DNA from: Gnetum montanum
Taxonomy: Eukaryota > Streptophyta > Gnetopsida > Gnetales > Gnetaceae
Direction: 5' to 3'
Assembly (NCBI GenBank): GCA_015680685.1
Contig: MNCI01010074.1
Coordinates: 533,484-597,483, forward strand
DNA length: 64,000 nucleotides
A program made the position numbers and the translations under genes. Position 1 is the stretch's first letter. Each line of letters starts with the position of its first letter. Of this stretch, positions 1-11,163 are shown one piece after another. A model generated the notes under the pieces. That model searched no databases. It had not been told where the DNA came from and was given only the letters and a program-made list of their open reading frames with translations.

Positions 1-1273
1 AAGGATCAACTATCATTAATTTAGTGCTTATATGCGAAATGACCACTTTGTTTTCCTTAATGCATTCCCTTATGACTAAGTACTTAATGTCGATGTGTTT
101 ACTTTGACTGCCACTCTTATTATTCTTAGCCATAAAGATAGCAGATGAATGATCACAAAACATTCTTAATGATCTAGATATAGAATCCACAATTCTAAGC
201 CTCAATATGAAACTCTTTAGCCATACACCATGTGAAGTAGCCTCAAAATAAGAAATAAACTCTGCCTCCATGGTGGAAGTAGCAACCAAGGTTTGCTTTC
301 CACTCCTCCAGGATATAGCTCCTCTAGCTAGCATAAAAACATAACCAGATGTTGATTTCCGTGAGTCAACACAGCCAACAAAGTTTGAGTCGGAGTAGCC
401 AGTCATCTCCAAGGAGTCAATTCATTTATACATAAATATGTAGTCTTTTGTATCTTGAAGGTACCTCATCACTTTCTTTGTAGCCCTCCAGTGGTCAATA
501 CCTAGATTACTTTGATACCTGCCCAACATTCCCATAGCAAATGCAATGTCAGGCTTTATGCAAACCTGAGCATACATAAGGCTTCCAACAATTGAAGCAT
601 ATAGAATGTTGCTCATCTAACTTTTCTCTAAATCATTCCTAGGGCACTGATTCAAATTGAACTTGTCACCCTTCATAATGAGTGTTATACTTGGTGAACA
701 ATCTTTCATTCGAAACATCTCTAAAACTTTATTGATATAGGTTACTTGCGATAGTCCTAGAATACATCTAGATTTGTCCCTATGGATCTATATGCTAATG
801 ACATAAGATGCCTTACCCATATCCTTCATGTTGAAATTCTTAGAGAGAAAACGTTTCACCTCGTATAGAAATCCACTGTTATTGGTTGCAAGAAAGATAT
901 AATTCACATACAGAACAAGGAAACAAATTTTGCTCTTACTAACTTTTTGTTATATACATTGATCCATAATGTTTTCTTCAAAACCAAATGAAGTGATTAT
1001 ATCATGGAATTTTAAGGACCATTGAGGGGAGGCATGTTTCAATCCATATATGGATTTCTTGAGCTTGCATACCAATTGCTCACCATCACTAGAGAAAAAT
1101 CCTTTAGGTTGTTTCATATAAACCTCTTCCTCTAGATCACCATTAAGGAATGTTGTTTTCACATCCATTTGATGTAATTCAAGATCAAAATGGGCAACCA
1201 ATGCCATGACAACACGAAGGGAGTCCTTCTTAGATATTGGAGAAAAGGTCTCCTTGTAATCTATTTCCTCTTT
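1..1273 (-). pseudogene. copia reverse transcriptase (C-terminal part) and RNase H
   Basis: Minus-strand translation around 950-1207 gives the copia RT segment QMDVKTTFLNGDLEEEVYM followed by KLKKSIYGLKHASPQW. Around 422-616 it gives the region joining RT to RNase H (SIVGSLMYA, then KPDIAFAMG). Around 1-420 it gives RNase H with SDSNFVGCVDSRKSTSGYV and STMEAEFIS. The conserved YVDD box reads YVNY at about 905-916, so both catalytic aspartates of the box are gone. Stops separate the three open stretches. The first residues of the RT are in the neighbouring open frame at 1274-1560. Confidence 0.9.
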
Positions 1274-2068
1274 CTAAGTGAACCCTTTTGCAACAAGTTT
1301 GGTCTTATATCTTTGAATGTTACCCAATGAGTCTTTCTTAGTCTTGAAGAGCCATTTGCATTCAATGGCTTTTATACCATCAAGTAACTTGACAAGATCC
1401 CAAACTCCATTGGATGACATAGAGTTCATTTTATCTTTCATGGCATCATACCACAAGTTAGATTCCTTACAACTCATGGCTTGTGAAAATGTTTTGGGAT
1501 CATTTTCAGCTCCTATGTTGTAGTCAGACTCTTGTAGATACATCATATAGTCACTAGGAATCGCTGATCGCCTTACTCTAGTAGATCTTCTTAATGTTGG
1601 TTCATCATTCTCTTGAGGATCATGATGTTCAATGGGCTGTTCAATAGGTTCTAGTATTTGTTGTTCAACTGGATCTACTACTTCTTGATCAGTAGTTTGT
1701 GGAACTTTAATGACTGGTTGTTGTTTAGTACACATTTGTGCTCTAGACATATTGTGCACAACAATCAGTCTATCATTTAAAATAGTGGGTTGAGCGTCTA
1801 TATGATCTATCTCAGGAACAATGTTCCAAGATCTACTACTTCTAATAATCAAGCCATTCTCAAGAAATTTAGCATTTCTTAATTCTACAAACCTAGTAGT
1901 ATGTGATGGGCAATAAAATCTATATCCCTTAGACCATTCAGCATATCTAACGAAATACCCACTTATGGTCCTTGGGTCTAGCTTCTTCTCTTGTGGATTA
2001 TAGACTCTTACTTCAGATGGGCATCCCAAACGTGTATATGTTGCAAACTCAATTTTCAACATTTTCAT
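1274..2068 (-). pseudogene. copia integrase C-terminus, linker and start of reverse transcriptase
   Basis: A 264-codon open stretch. Its first half has the copia integrase C-terminal signature (LGCPSEVRVYNPQEKKLDPR, then SGYFVRYAEWSKGYRFYCP). A Gln/Pro/Glu-rich linker follows. Its second half is the start of the RT domain (RRSTRVRRSAIPSDYM, then KDKMNSMSSNGVWDLV and CKWLFKTKKDSLGNIQRYKT). It ends at a stop exactly where the RT continues in the next downstream frame. No separate function is expected. It is part of the same polyprotein as its neighbours. Confidence 0.9.
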
Positions 2069-2556
2069 AATTCAAATGGTGTCTTTAAGATAGCCTTGGT
2101 TGGAACTTAGTTTAATATATACATTGTCATCTTGAGAGCTTCAGTCCATAAAGACTTAGGAAGCTTGGAGCTGCTAAGCATACTCCACACCATGTCCAAT
2201 AATGTTTAGTTTCTTCTTTTTGCCACACTATTTTGGTCTAGAGAACTAGGCGTAGTGTACTAGGCAATAATCCCATGCTCTTGAAGAAACTTAGCAAATG
2301 GACTAGGTGCTTGTCCATCATTAGTATATGTACCATAGTATTCACCACCTTTATTAGATCTCATTATCTTTATTTGCTTACTGCATTGTTTCTTTACTTC
2401 AGCCTTAAACACCTTAAAGGCATCTAAAGCTTTACTCTTGTTATGAAGCTTTACTTTTGACCATATGCATCCATATCTAGACTACAAATATCTATATGTA
2501 TGATCTCTAATATGTTTGAACTCCTCTTGGTATCTTTTTTTTTTTGACATATTGGT
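2069..2556 (-). pseudogene. copia integrase catalytic core, frameshifted
   Basis: There is no long open frame here, but the minus strand in pieces reads like a copia integrase core. A fragment near 2330-2360 reads RGGEYYGTY where the family has its second catalytic Asp neighbourhood, followed by the usual run through FLQEHGIIAQYTTP to the stretch equivalent to LWTEALKMTMYILN. Frames change and stops interrupt several times. It links the upstream GAG-pre-integrase segment to the downstream integrase C-terminus, so it marks continuity of the polyprotein rather than a separate gene. Confidence 0.75.
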
Positions 2557-3129
2557 CTACTTTCCCTTTATGTAGTCCACATAAGTGTCAAAGTCAGTAA
2601 AATCCACAGTGCTAAGTACTCCATCATTTACTAATCTCTTTATTCTTTCAATAGAGATATGTCCTAATCTACGGTGCCACAACATAGAGGATTTTTCATT
2701 CATAACACATCTCTTAATGCCAACATGAACATGCATAGAAGTATAAGAAGTTTCATTTTGTAAATTAATTTTGAAAAGACCATTTTTCAATGTACCATTT
2801 CCAATAAGTTTACATCTATAATACAAACTGAATATAGTGTCTAAAAAATTAAAGGAAAATCCCAATGATACAAGCTTTGAAACAGAAATTAAATTCCTTG
2901 AAAAACTTGGAATATAAAATGTATTTTTCAATTCTAAAGCAAAACCACTGCTTAAAACTAAAATGCATGTTCTGATTGCCTCCACATGTGAGTGCATCTT
3001 GTTGCCTAAATAGATGCATGACTCACTTCCCACTGGCTTTCTTAGGTTTTTCACCCCCTGCAAGGAATTGGTAACATGGATTGTAGAACTAGAATCAATC
3101 CACCATGTGTCATGGCCAACATCAACCAT
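2557..3129 (-). pseudogene. copia protease and GAG-pre-integrase domain
   Basis: The 190-codon open stretch starts with WWIDSSSTIHVTNSLQGV, which is the copia aspartic protease active-site region. The usual D-S-G is D-S-S here, so the flap-side glycine of the catalytic triad motif is lost. It ends with the GAG-pre-integrase histidine/cysteine region (MLWHRRLGHISIERIKRLVNDG). In active elements the protease cuts gag-pol and the following domain leads into integrase. The frame ends at 2557 before the integrase core. Confidence 0.88.
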
Positions 3130-3156
3130 ATTAGATTCAAAACAAACAAGTGAGAG

Positions 3157-3880
3157 TTAAGTGCCTTTCTTTTCAAGCCATTTTTGATATTTAAAACAAT
3201 CCTTTTTTATGCACCCTTTCTTTTGGCAAAAAAAAACATCTGGATTCTTTCTTAATATCAACTTGTGCAAGCAATTTGACCTTCCACTTGCCTTTAGCTT
3301 GTCCTTTATTCTTTCCTTGTGTAGCCAGATGCACACTCTCTTTTGCTTCCATAGCAAGTCTCCCCTCTTCTTGCACACACATGATCATTAATTCATTGAT
3401 TGACCATTTGTACTTATGTGTGTTATAAGAAATCTTAAAGCATCCGTGTTGCGGTGGGAGCATGTTTAAGATGTAGTGCAAAAGGAAAGATTCTAACATC
3501 TCAACCTCAAGTGTTTTGAGTTGAGCTACTATATCCCTCATTTGCATGATGTGCTCACGCACACCATGAATTTTAGTGAGCTTCATGAATGACAACTTCA
3601 TTATCAAGGTGTTGGCCAACGCGTTGTTTGATGAATCAAATTGTTCATCAATGGCCTTTAACAAAGCGCGCACATTGTCATACTGTTCCAATGAACCACG
3701 CATACTAGTCGAGATTTTGGTTTTTATGAACATGACACAAAGGTAATTAGATCGCTCCCATTTTTCATAATTACCAATATCATCCAGATGGCTGATTGTT
3801 GTAACAGCAGGTGGTTCATCCTTAGTGATAACATAATCAATGTCCATCCAACCTAAATGAAGAATAATCTCTCCTTCCAC
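3157..3880 (-). pseudogene. copia gag (capsid-type) with degenerate zinc knuckle
   Basis: The stretch 3191-3880 encodes a copia gag-type alpha-helical protein (for example ALLKAIDEQFDSSNNALANT, then LIMKLSFMKLTKIHGVREHI and LHYILNMLPPQ). In a second overlapping frame, 3157-3378, comes the nucleocapsid zinc knuckle as VFFCQKKGCIKKDCFKYQKW. The expected C-X2-C-X4-H-X4-C has lost its first Cys and its His. The gag N-terminus is missing or out of frame: the first Met at 3880 lies inside the domain. A frameshift between 3191 and 3378 separates capsid and knuckle. Confidence 0.85.
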
Positions 3881-5025
3881 ACCTTATAATTATTACCCTT
3901 TAATTTAGGAATGTCACATTTAAAATTAGAGTAGCTTATAGGTTGTATAACTGCATAACCAAACATGCTTATGTCACTAAATTTGGGGTTAAAATACCAT
4001 AAGACATGTTTACCAATGTAAATCATGAAAAATATGAATCAAATAACATAAAATTTCCTTTGGGCTAAATTTTAATCCAAACAGATTCATATATCCTTAT
4101 GATGAAGCTATTAAATTATATTCCTTTTCTTAATCCCTGTGGGTAAATTAAGAAAAATAATTTAACATGTCATCCTAATTAATCATATTAAATACAATAA
4201 AAAATCTTGTGGGATAAAATTTATCATATTCATATGATTAATCACAATTTTTAATGTTGTGTACCATATGTGATCTAAAAGATCTTAGTACATAATTTTG
4301 CATAATTAAAGATGTTGTGGCTACTCTCTAATTATACAAAATTATATAGATCACTTGTTATAATTCATATGCAGAAAATGATGCATACATATACAAAAAT
4401 ATCCATAAAATTGATAAATTACCAAATTTAACATGGTATAAACATAATTCATTCAATTATTTTAGCCCAAGATGCCCAGGTGGAGGCCAAAGTGCCAAAA
4501 GAAAATCCTATAAAACGAAGCTAATTCATTAGCTAACATGAAAAAACACTAGAAATCATAATAACAGTGATGAATTCTGGATATGCAAGCCAGAATGGAA
4601 AAAGAGTATACATAATCCATAAAATCCAGCTATGTGCAAAGGGAATAAACATCTATTAGCCTTAAGACTGCTCAAGTTAAACCAAATTGCACTTAACCTT
4701 TGAAAACATTTACATAACAACAGGCTATTGCAGGCCAATGATGCAAACAGAAGACCATTACACGAAGAAAAAATGCATTTAACACAACCAAACCAGCTCT
4801 CCAAAACAACAAAAGAAAATATCCTCATTACCACAGCAGCAATGGTTTCTATTTTCTAGTTCTATGGTGCACAAGATGCAACAAAATGTGAGAATGAAAT
4901 CTCTTTCACTAGGTAGAAACCTAAAGCGAGCGATCTTCCTCAAACTACAAAGCACATATACATTAAAAAAATGTTGTTTCCAAATTACACCATAGTCAAA
5001 AATCGCATCAAGACAGAGATCTAAG
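3881..5025 (-). other. copia 5' leader, no coding signal
   Basis: This is about 1.1 kb between the primer binding site and gag of the copia element. The small open frames on the minus strand (4556-4834, 4779-5075) are Cys/Phe/Leu rich and match nothing I recognise. I read it as untranslated leader plus a degraded gag N-terminus. Confidence 0.6.
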
Positions 5026-5039
5026 ACTCTAATACCAAA
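5026..5039 (-). other. copia primer binding site (initiator Met tRNA type)
   Basis: The minus strand reads TTTGGTATTAGAG directly inside the LTR edge. It matches the usual plant copia site TGGTATCAGAGC, complementary to the 3' end of initiator Met tRNA, with one or two changes. It fixes the inner end of the 5' LTR at 5040. Confidence 0.8.
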
Positions 5040-5578
5040 TGCAAAAAAATAATTATGCAAAAAACTAGATGGCACAAGTAATCAAAGTATAGAATGCGGA
5101 AGCAAATGGCACAAGAAATTCACATGCATAAATAATTGAAAATGCACAATTCTTGAGCAAATGGAACTAACCAGTAGCCATTGATGCCTTAGATTAAATT
5201 TTGTGTTCTGATTCTTCTTTTACACGAGCGCTCTGCAATGATGGTGTATGCAACCTCCAAGCATCTGTGAAAGGAACCTGAACTACAATCCTACTATGAT
5301 TTGTGTGCCTTTGTTCTCCCATCAAGAACAAATTTATAGGCCACAAAATCGGTTACCATAAGAGACCTAATGCCAATGTGTAAAAAACATGTTATCAAAT
5401 ATGGAGACCACCTTGATGTGTTAATCAACTCATAAAAACATGTTAGTGGGTATGGTGGCCACTTTCATGCACTAACTAACCTATAAAAACGTATTAGTGG
5501 GCATGGTGGCCACTTTCATGCATTAACTAATGCATAAAGCACATTAGTGGGTAATGCATGCTATAGATGATTGTCACA
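5040..5578 (-). repeat. copia 5' LTR
   Basis: The inner edge is fixed by the primer binding site. The outer edge is inferred from a terminal TG (minus strand) at about 5577-5578 and is uncertain by a few bases or more, because the partner LTR is outside the window. A TATA box (minus strand CCTATAAATT) lies at about 5332-5341. Everything above it up to 5578 is U3. The U3 contains three 51-bp tandem repeats, listed separately. Confidence 0.7.
5383..5535 (-). repeat. three 51-bp tandem repeats in the copia LTR U3
   Basis: Units 5383-5433, 5434-5484 and 5485-5535 are each exactly 51 bp; a partial fourth start follows. Units 2 and 3 are nearly identical, unit 1 is more diverged. They lie immediately upstream of the element's TATA box in transcription sense, where enhancer repeats sit in other copia elements. 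Confidence 0.85.
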
Positions 5579-6135
5579 TATGTGGAAGATGAGAGCAGAA
5601 ATTTTGGTCAAGCATGAAAGGTTGCAAATGATTTGTTCAAGATCATGCCATGCCACTGCAAATTTTAGTCGTGCTGATTTCTGCAGTGCTGAAGACTGGA
5701 TTACTTGGATTGCGGAGTTGCATAGACACAATGATGGATTGCTGGTTGAAAGAGATAAAAGCAAACTACCTTAATGGGATTCCTATTTTTAACCTATGTA
5801 CACAAGCTACAATAGGAGAAGCTAGGATTGAAATGGACCTAACTCTTCATGACCCATTCATTGCTAGGGTTCTAGAACTTGTTTAGAATGGCAAATCCTA
5901 TTCATGTTTTTTGTTTTAAGATTGAAAAAAAAAACATAGGTAGCTTATTTAAGTCATACCTATTTTACGTTTTATTAGGTGCCTTGTTTTCTTGATAATA
6001 GTCGACTACCGTGTGGGTACATACATGTATATATATTGCATGAATCAACAAATCTATATACCATGTATTCCAATCCAACAACTCTATATACCATGTATTC
6101 CAATCCATAAAAGATAGTCATACAAATATCCTACT

Positions 6136-6400
6136 TACAACAATGAAATGTTAACCTAGTGGTAAGATTCATCATTTGAAAACTTTAACAATGAGGTGTT
6201 ACCCTAGTGGTAAGACTCGATTTGAAAGCTTCGAGTCATGGGTTTGATTTTGGTGGGCAATGTTGAGTTAAAAAATTCTAATTAAACTATATATCTTGGG
6301 CTATACACTTAAGCTATGTGCATAATAAATATATGTCGCAAAAGGAAAGGTTAAGGGGTTGAGCCATAGATGTTAGAATTTTCTCTAGACATGACTTTGT
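6136..6400 (+). mobile_element. tRNA-headed SINE-like stretch 1
   Basis: A pol III A-box-like run (CCTAGTGGTAAGACTC, about 6202-6217) is followed 22 bp later by a B-box-like GGGTTTGATTT (6240-6250), then an unrelated tail containing TGTTGAGTTA. A second, partial copy of the head lies just upstream (about 6150-6170). The head layout matches tRNA-derived SINEs. The tail resembles that of the stretch at 7510-7788. Confidence 0.4.
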
Positions 6401-7509
6401 AATCCTTACATGTTATTCAATTTTTTCCTTACCATAATATTGTTGATGCATAAATTTTGGACACATTAACACCTAGGAAAAACTACTTGTTTGAGAAGAC
6501 TATTGTTTAGGGCACCTCCTGTATGGGTATGGAAACTCGGGAATAGTCTTAGTTGGAGAAGGCTATGTGACATTTCCAAAAAGTTAATTAAATTGAAAAG
6601 TTAGGAGAATTTAAATTGAATAACTATCTTGAATTCCAAGACTTAATGAAAATACAGTAGCTAGTAAATTTAAAATTTTCCTTAGTCTCTTGCTGCTACT
6701 GCTGATCCATCGTTGCCAGTGGTGCTTATTGCTGGGCAAGAAGACCTCGACTGCCGTTGGAGAGGGAGAGAGAGAGATTTGCTTTGCCACCATTGGTTAG
6801 ACAGTTGATGTCAACCTTGCCCATGCTAGGCACGAGGCCACAATTTATAGGTTCATCATCATCATCATCTTAGACTTGTCTTTGACCATATACCTATTTA
6901 AAATAGCTCATTATTGCATGCATGGTTAGACATGTTACAATACATTGTGGGCATGCATATCACCATACATTGTAAGTGTTTTTCCACAAAAAAAAATAAA
7001 TAAATGTGCAAATTTAAACCTTCAAGCTCTTACTTTTAATTCTAAGTGTTTACTATTATTCCATCTACCTTGTTGAAATTATGATTTTTATTTTATTTTA
7101 TTTAAATGGGTGTTCCTAGGTTCTTCCCCTACTTGCTAGTAGGCCTAGTCTAGGCAAGGTTGGGACCTGGGGACTTATAAGCATGGGTGGATGCACGCAT
7201 GCCTAGAATGCACAATCACATACTTGCAATTAAGAGCTCTTACAACTAGGTTTATCATCTTCCCAATGGGTTTGGCTAAAAGGATCAATGCCTAGAGCCT
7301 CAATGCTCATCTTGGTAAGCGAGGTTCTAGGAAGGTTGGTGAATGAGCAAAAGCTAAGCCTCTTTGTGTGGCTATGCCCAAGCTTAAATCCACATTTGGT
7401 TCCTAAAAAGGTTATATGCACTAATACAAATACACCGATTAATAACAATACATAACAATATCAGTTTTCAATCAATTATATATTATTTAACTCCTAAATT
7501 ATATGATAC

Positions 7510-7788
7510 ACCTAGGGATATTGTGTAGTGGTAAAGACACTTGGTTCTTAATGAGGAGGTTGTAGGTTTAGGAACTCTAGGTGTGACAATAGTGGAGTAG
7601 CCTCGTGGTGGAACACCCTTATTTAGTGTGTCACATCTACCCTACTAATTTAACTAAGTTGCCTAATGTGACAACATGTCAAAGGTTTGATTCTACTAGG
7701 TGGCATTGAGTTATAAACTTCTATAAATTTTGAGTTGTACCTATGTTTCAATTATTTCAAGTTCCAACACCCTAACAAAAAAAATATC
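7510..7788 (+). mobile_element. tRNA-headed SINE-like stretch 2
   Basis: An A-box-like GTGTAGTGGTAAAGAC (about 7522-7537) and a B-box-like GGTTTAGGAACTC (7565-7577) have tRNA-like spacing. The body around 7690-7745 (GTTTGATTCTACTAGGTGG, then CATTGAGTTATAAA) resembles the body of the 6.2-kb stretch. The right end is a poly-A run after CCAACACCCTAAC, as expected for a retroposed sequence. Confidence 0.4.
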
Positions 7789-8984
7789 ATATACTGCCCC
7801 CTCACCATGGTGAGTCATATGGTGCTCATGCTTTTTCCTTTTTTTCCTTCAATGTGTCATTCTTGTCAATTTTTGCATGACAATAAGCATACCACAATTT
7901 GTGGTTGACAAGATATAATAGGTCCGGTCGTGATTTCTAATAGCTACCATAACCATGACTCGCAATTAAGTTGAGACATCCACCATGATCTAACTATAGC
8001 TTGTGGTTGATTAGGGCTTCCACCATAACCTAAATGCCTACCATTACCCTATCATAATTCGTAGCGAGATGTTTTTTTCTGAATTTTGCCACTACTATCA
8101 ATTTCACTACTACTATTCTCACCAAATTTTTTGAAAACAATGAAATATGCACAAAACTTACCCAAATTCTTAGACCCAAATAGAGATTAAAAGCATATGA
8201 ATGAGATATGAATCTAGCATTATAGAATTAAGTCATCAAAGGGAAAGAACATAAATCAAGATTTCAAAAATAAAAATTAGTTTCCTTTATCTCAAATACA
8301 ATTCAAGCTTCACTCTAATGAGAAAGGCTCTCCAATCTAAGATCCAAAGGCTTGATGCAATTTCTATTAGTAAAGATATCCTATCTTCAATACAAGGATG
8401 AAAGAGAATCACATGAATTTGATTTGATTTGGAAAAAAGAGCAAGCATGGTTGGCTTTTATAGGCATATTTAAGGTTTGAGGGTTAATTTCTAAGAATTC
8501 GATAACCCAAGTAAAAATCCATGATCTAATATAGGTTACAATTCCAAGGTTAGGGTTAAATCTCCAAAATGACACTTTTGAGATGATGTCATGGTTCCAA
8601 TCAAAGGGTTGAAGATGCCAATTACATGCTAAATTAAAATAATCCAAATTATAATTTTATCATAATATAATTTGAAAATTACCAAGTATACGATCAACAT
8701 TAACTATAACGAGATCCTATAAACTAGCATTAACAAATAGCTATATCAAAAACTTTTAAAAGAAAACAACCATAGCTATACAAGGCGATAACAAATATTA
8801 CATAAGTCTATATTAGAATAGCTATATCTATGAGTTGAAGGTATACAAAACTACCAAATAACTATAACAACAGCTATTAATATAAATTAATCAAAGCCAT
8901 ATTAAAATAATCTAAGCTATGTTAAAAGCTAAATATAATACAAGGATAAAATAACAAAGCAAGAATCAGGGTTAGAAACACAAG

Positions 8985-10230
8985 GTGTTACAAGAGTTCC
9001 TCAAGAGATCATTTGGTAGGTGTTAAATATGGAGTCTATTCCTATTGGGTATTCAAAAACTATTTAAGACATGTATGGTAGAGTCATCACTTGAGTTTGC
9101 ATTATTTATGAAGAGACCAAAAACTTTTCTATGTATGTAAGACTACAACAAGGATTCATACTAATCCCTTATTTATTTGCCATTATTATGAACGAGCTCA
9201 CTAAAGAAATTCAACATGATATTTTTTGGAGTATGCTTTTTACAAGTAATACTATATTTGTGGATAAATCTAAGGAAATCCTAGCTATGAAAATGGAGGC
9301 TTGGAGAAGTACCCTAAAATCAAAGGAGTTAAAAGATTTATCATATTGGTGTCTTTATCCAATATCTAATAAGTTGACCATTAAGGTAGGTGAAGTATTT
9401 GACAATGACTTACTATGACCCATTCTCTACCTAATGCCATAGTTAAAGATTAATAGAAAGTAAAACAAAATACATGAAATGCATTAATGGTTGAAGAGTG
9501 ATTAATGAAGATATTATGAGAAGAAAACAAAACTAAGAAGTTACTCAATGTAAGCAATTTAGATTCTTGCAATCATTTGCCTAAATGGATGGTGAAATTA
9601 ATAATGATGTGACAAACAAAGTTGAGGTTGAATAAATGAAATGACAAAAAGCTAACAATGTGCTTTGTGAAAGAAGAATCTCTATTAGATTAAAGGGATA
9701 GTTTTCTAGAATTGCCATTAGATCTTCAATAATTTATGGTGAGGAATGTTAGTTTATCAAAAATCATTAAGCTCACCATGTTCATGTAGCAGAGATGCAA
9801 CTACTTAAATGGATGGTGGATGTCATTATGAAATATCACATCAACTCTTCTCTTATTAGGGAAAGTTTAGGATGTAACATACATAGGCAAGGGAAAGTTT
9901 AGGATGTAACATACATAGGCAAGAACATTAAGACAAGTTATTTTGGATCATTTGATCATGTGTTAAAAAGACTAGAGAAAGAACATTAAGACAAGTTATT
10001 TTGGATCATTTGATCATGTGTTAAAAAGACTAGAGAATGCACTTGATAAAAGAAATTGTTTCCTTATTTAAAATTGAGGATAACCAACAAAGAGGTAAAC
10101 CTAAATATACTTGATTTACAAGCAAAAAGAAAGACAACCCAAGATGAGGGTGTTAACTTTTATTTGACTCATGAACCTATAATTGGTAAAAGGCTGAGAT
10201 GATTATCCTTGATGTTCAAAATTCAGATAC
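8985..10230 (+). pseudogene. LINE-type (non-LTR) reverse transcriptase remnant
   Basis: Translation of all plus frames from about 8990 gives the usual order of a plant LINE-like RT of the type that ends in an RNA-polymerase-like C-terminal region. First comes VPQEIIW and DMYGRVIT, then 9131-9418 with VRLQQGFILIPYLFAIIMNE and LTKEIQHDIFWSMLF. The FADD active site is replaced by FTSNT. Further down come NNVLCERRISIRLKG, then AIRSSIIYGEEC, VAEMQLLKWM and RESLGC, then a degenerate SYFGSFDHV, where the family has WFGHV. Many stops and frame changes make it non-functional. Two tandem duplications (9859-9922, 9923-10037) disturb the end. Confidence 0.8.
9859..10037 (+). repeat. two back-to-back tandem duplications, 32 bp and 58 bp
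   Basis: The 32-bp unit at 9859-9890 is repeated exactly at 9891-9922. The next 58 bp (9923-9980) is repeated almost exactly at 9981-10037. Both lie inside the LINE remnant and are far more alike than the surrounding sequence is to intact LINEs, so they arose after the element died. Confidence 0.9.
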
Positions 10231-11019
10231 AAATAATTATAAAAATGAAAAAAGAAAGTAAAACTTGTATCTTTAGATTTCAACTTCTCCTTACCATAAA
10301 CAGCAGTGGTAAAATTTACCTGCAACTGAACCCAAAATTCGTCTTCATTTATTTAAAACTGTAATAGCAAGATTATTTTAAACTCAATAAGCAAGAAATT
10401 GTGCTCTAATCACAAATGCAGCAAATACATTATACAGTCTACGATCTAGGACTTACGTACGTTTGTATATCCCACATAAATGCAAGGTGCTGGTTTAGGG
10501 TGTGAACCCAACCCCTAAGATGACACGATGGATCCAGAATATCCGTTCCTTTCGTCATATTTAGAATCATCCAACCTTGAATTCACAAACAAATGTATAA
10601 ACCTTTAGACCAGAAACAGGAGGAATGCAATAGATTCGGATAATGTCCGTGGCTTGCCTTGGGAGCACTCTCTGTTACTTCCCTATTAACCCATTGGATT
10701 ATTTATTACAGATAGCAAAAATGTTGTGTAGTTTCAGTGAACCTTTTTAGTGCAATAATATCTAGTTATCTACCTTTTTTATTTCATAAACATCAAAATT
10801 TGAAACATCTATAACAAAATCATCAGATATCAATGCACAACTGTTAATACACAGGAATTTCAGAAAAGGCAAAAACAAGTTGCAGATATTGCAAAATTTT
10901 TTCTGAAACATTTTGATATTGCAATAGATCTGATCTAAAATTTGCTAGTAGTTTGTACAAGATTGCGGTATGACCATCTGCTGGGAAACATCTTGTACTT
11001 CATAATAATATAATGTGAA
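10231..11019. other. intergenic, downstream of the EIL gene
   Basis: AT-rich sequence with no supported open frame. It separates the LINE remnant from the inferred 3' end of the EIL transcript. I see nothing further in it. Confidence 0.5.
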
Positions 11020-11025
11020 TTTATT
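11020..11025 (-). terminator. candidate poly(A) signal of the EIL gene
   Basis: The minus strand reads AATAAA about 140 bp past the EIL stop codon. It is the first canonical signal downstream of the gene. Plant poly(A) signals are loose, so the true site may differ. Confidence 0.5.
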
Positions 11026-11084
11026 TACACTGTTGAAGACACATTGCAATGCGGAAACAAATTATACAAAATTCTGCTCATTCC

Positions 11085-11107
11085 CACAGGCCAGTCTCTG
11101 GCCTGTG
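11085..11107 (-). other. perfect 10-bp hairpin in the EIL 3' UTR
   Basis: CACAGGCCAG, a 3-nt TCT loop, then CTGGCCTGTG form a perfect stem of ten pairs. With one bulge it extends into a CCC/GGG pair outside. It lies 57-79 bp past the stop codon, ahead of the candidate poly(A) signal. Confidence 0.8.
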
Positions 11108-11163
11108 AGGGCAAAAATACAGAAAAAGGACCTTTTTTTCTAAGACATATAAGTAAAATTTTT

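Larger units (their letters stand above)
1..5578 (-). mobile_element. Ty1/copia retrotransposon, decayed, 3' end outside the window
   Basis: Reading the minus strand from high to low coordinates gives, in order, a 5' LTR, a primer binding site, a leader, gag, protease, integrase, reverse transcriptase and RNase H. Integrase before reverse transcriptase is the Ty1/copia order. The element is truncated by the left edge of the window, so the 3' LTR and the target duplication cannot be seen. The coding part is broken into several frames by stops and frameshifts, and the RT active site is lost, so the copy is inactive. The family normally encodes one gag-pol polyprotein that is processed in virus-like particles. 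Confidence 0.92.
5579..8984. other. intergenic, mostly unassigned
   Basis: I see no gene that survives inspection. Open frames at 5571-5886 on the plus strand overlap each other in different frames and match no family I know. There is a 30-bp tandem duplication starting at 6053 and 6083, a short (TCA)n run near 6845, a GA run near 6760, and two SINE-like stretches listed separately. The stretch 8640-8960 is AT-rich with many copies of the word GCTATA. Confidence 0.5.

Noticed and set aside
5571-5886. Possible small gene in two overlapping plus-strand frames
   Set aside because: Neither frame matches a family and both lie at the edge of a copia LTR. The frames shadow each other.
8387-8647. 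86-codon minus-strand frame as a gene
   Set aside because: The Trp/Phe-rich peptide looks like a translated LTR-type or leader sequence and has no recognised domain.
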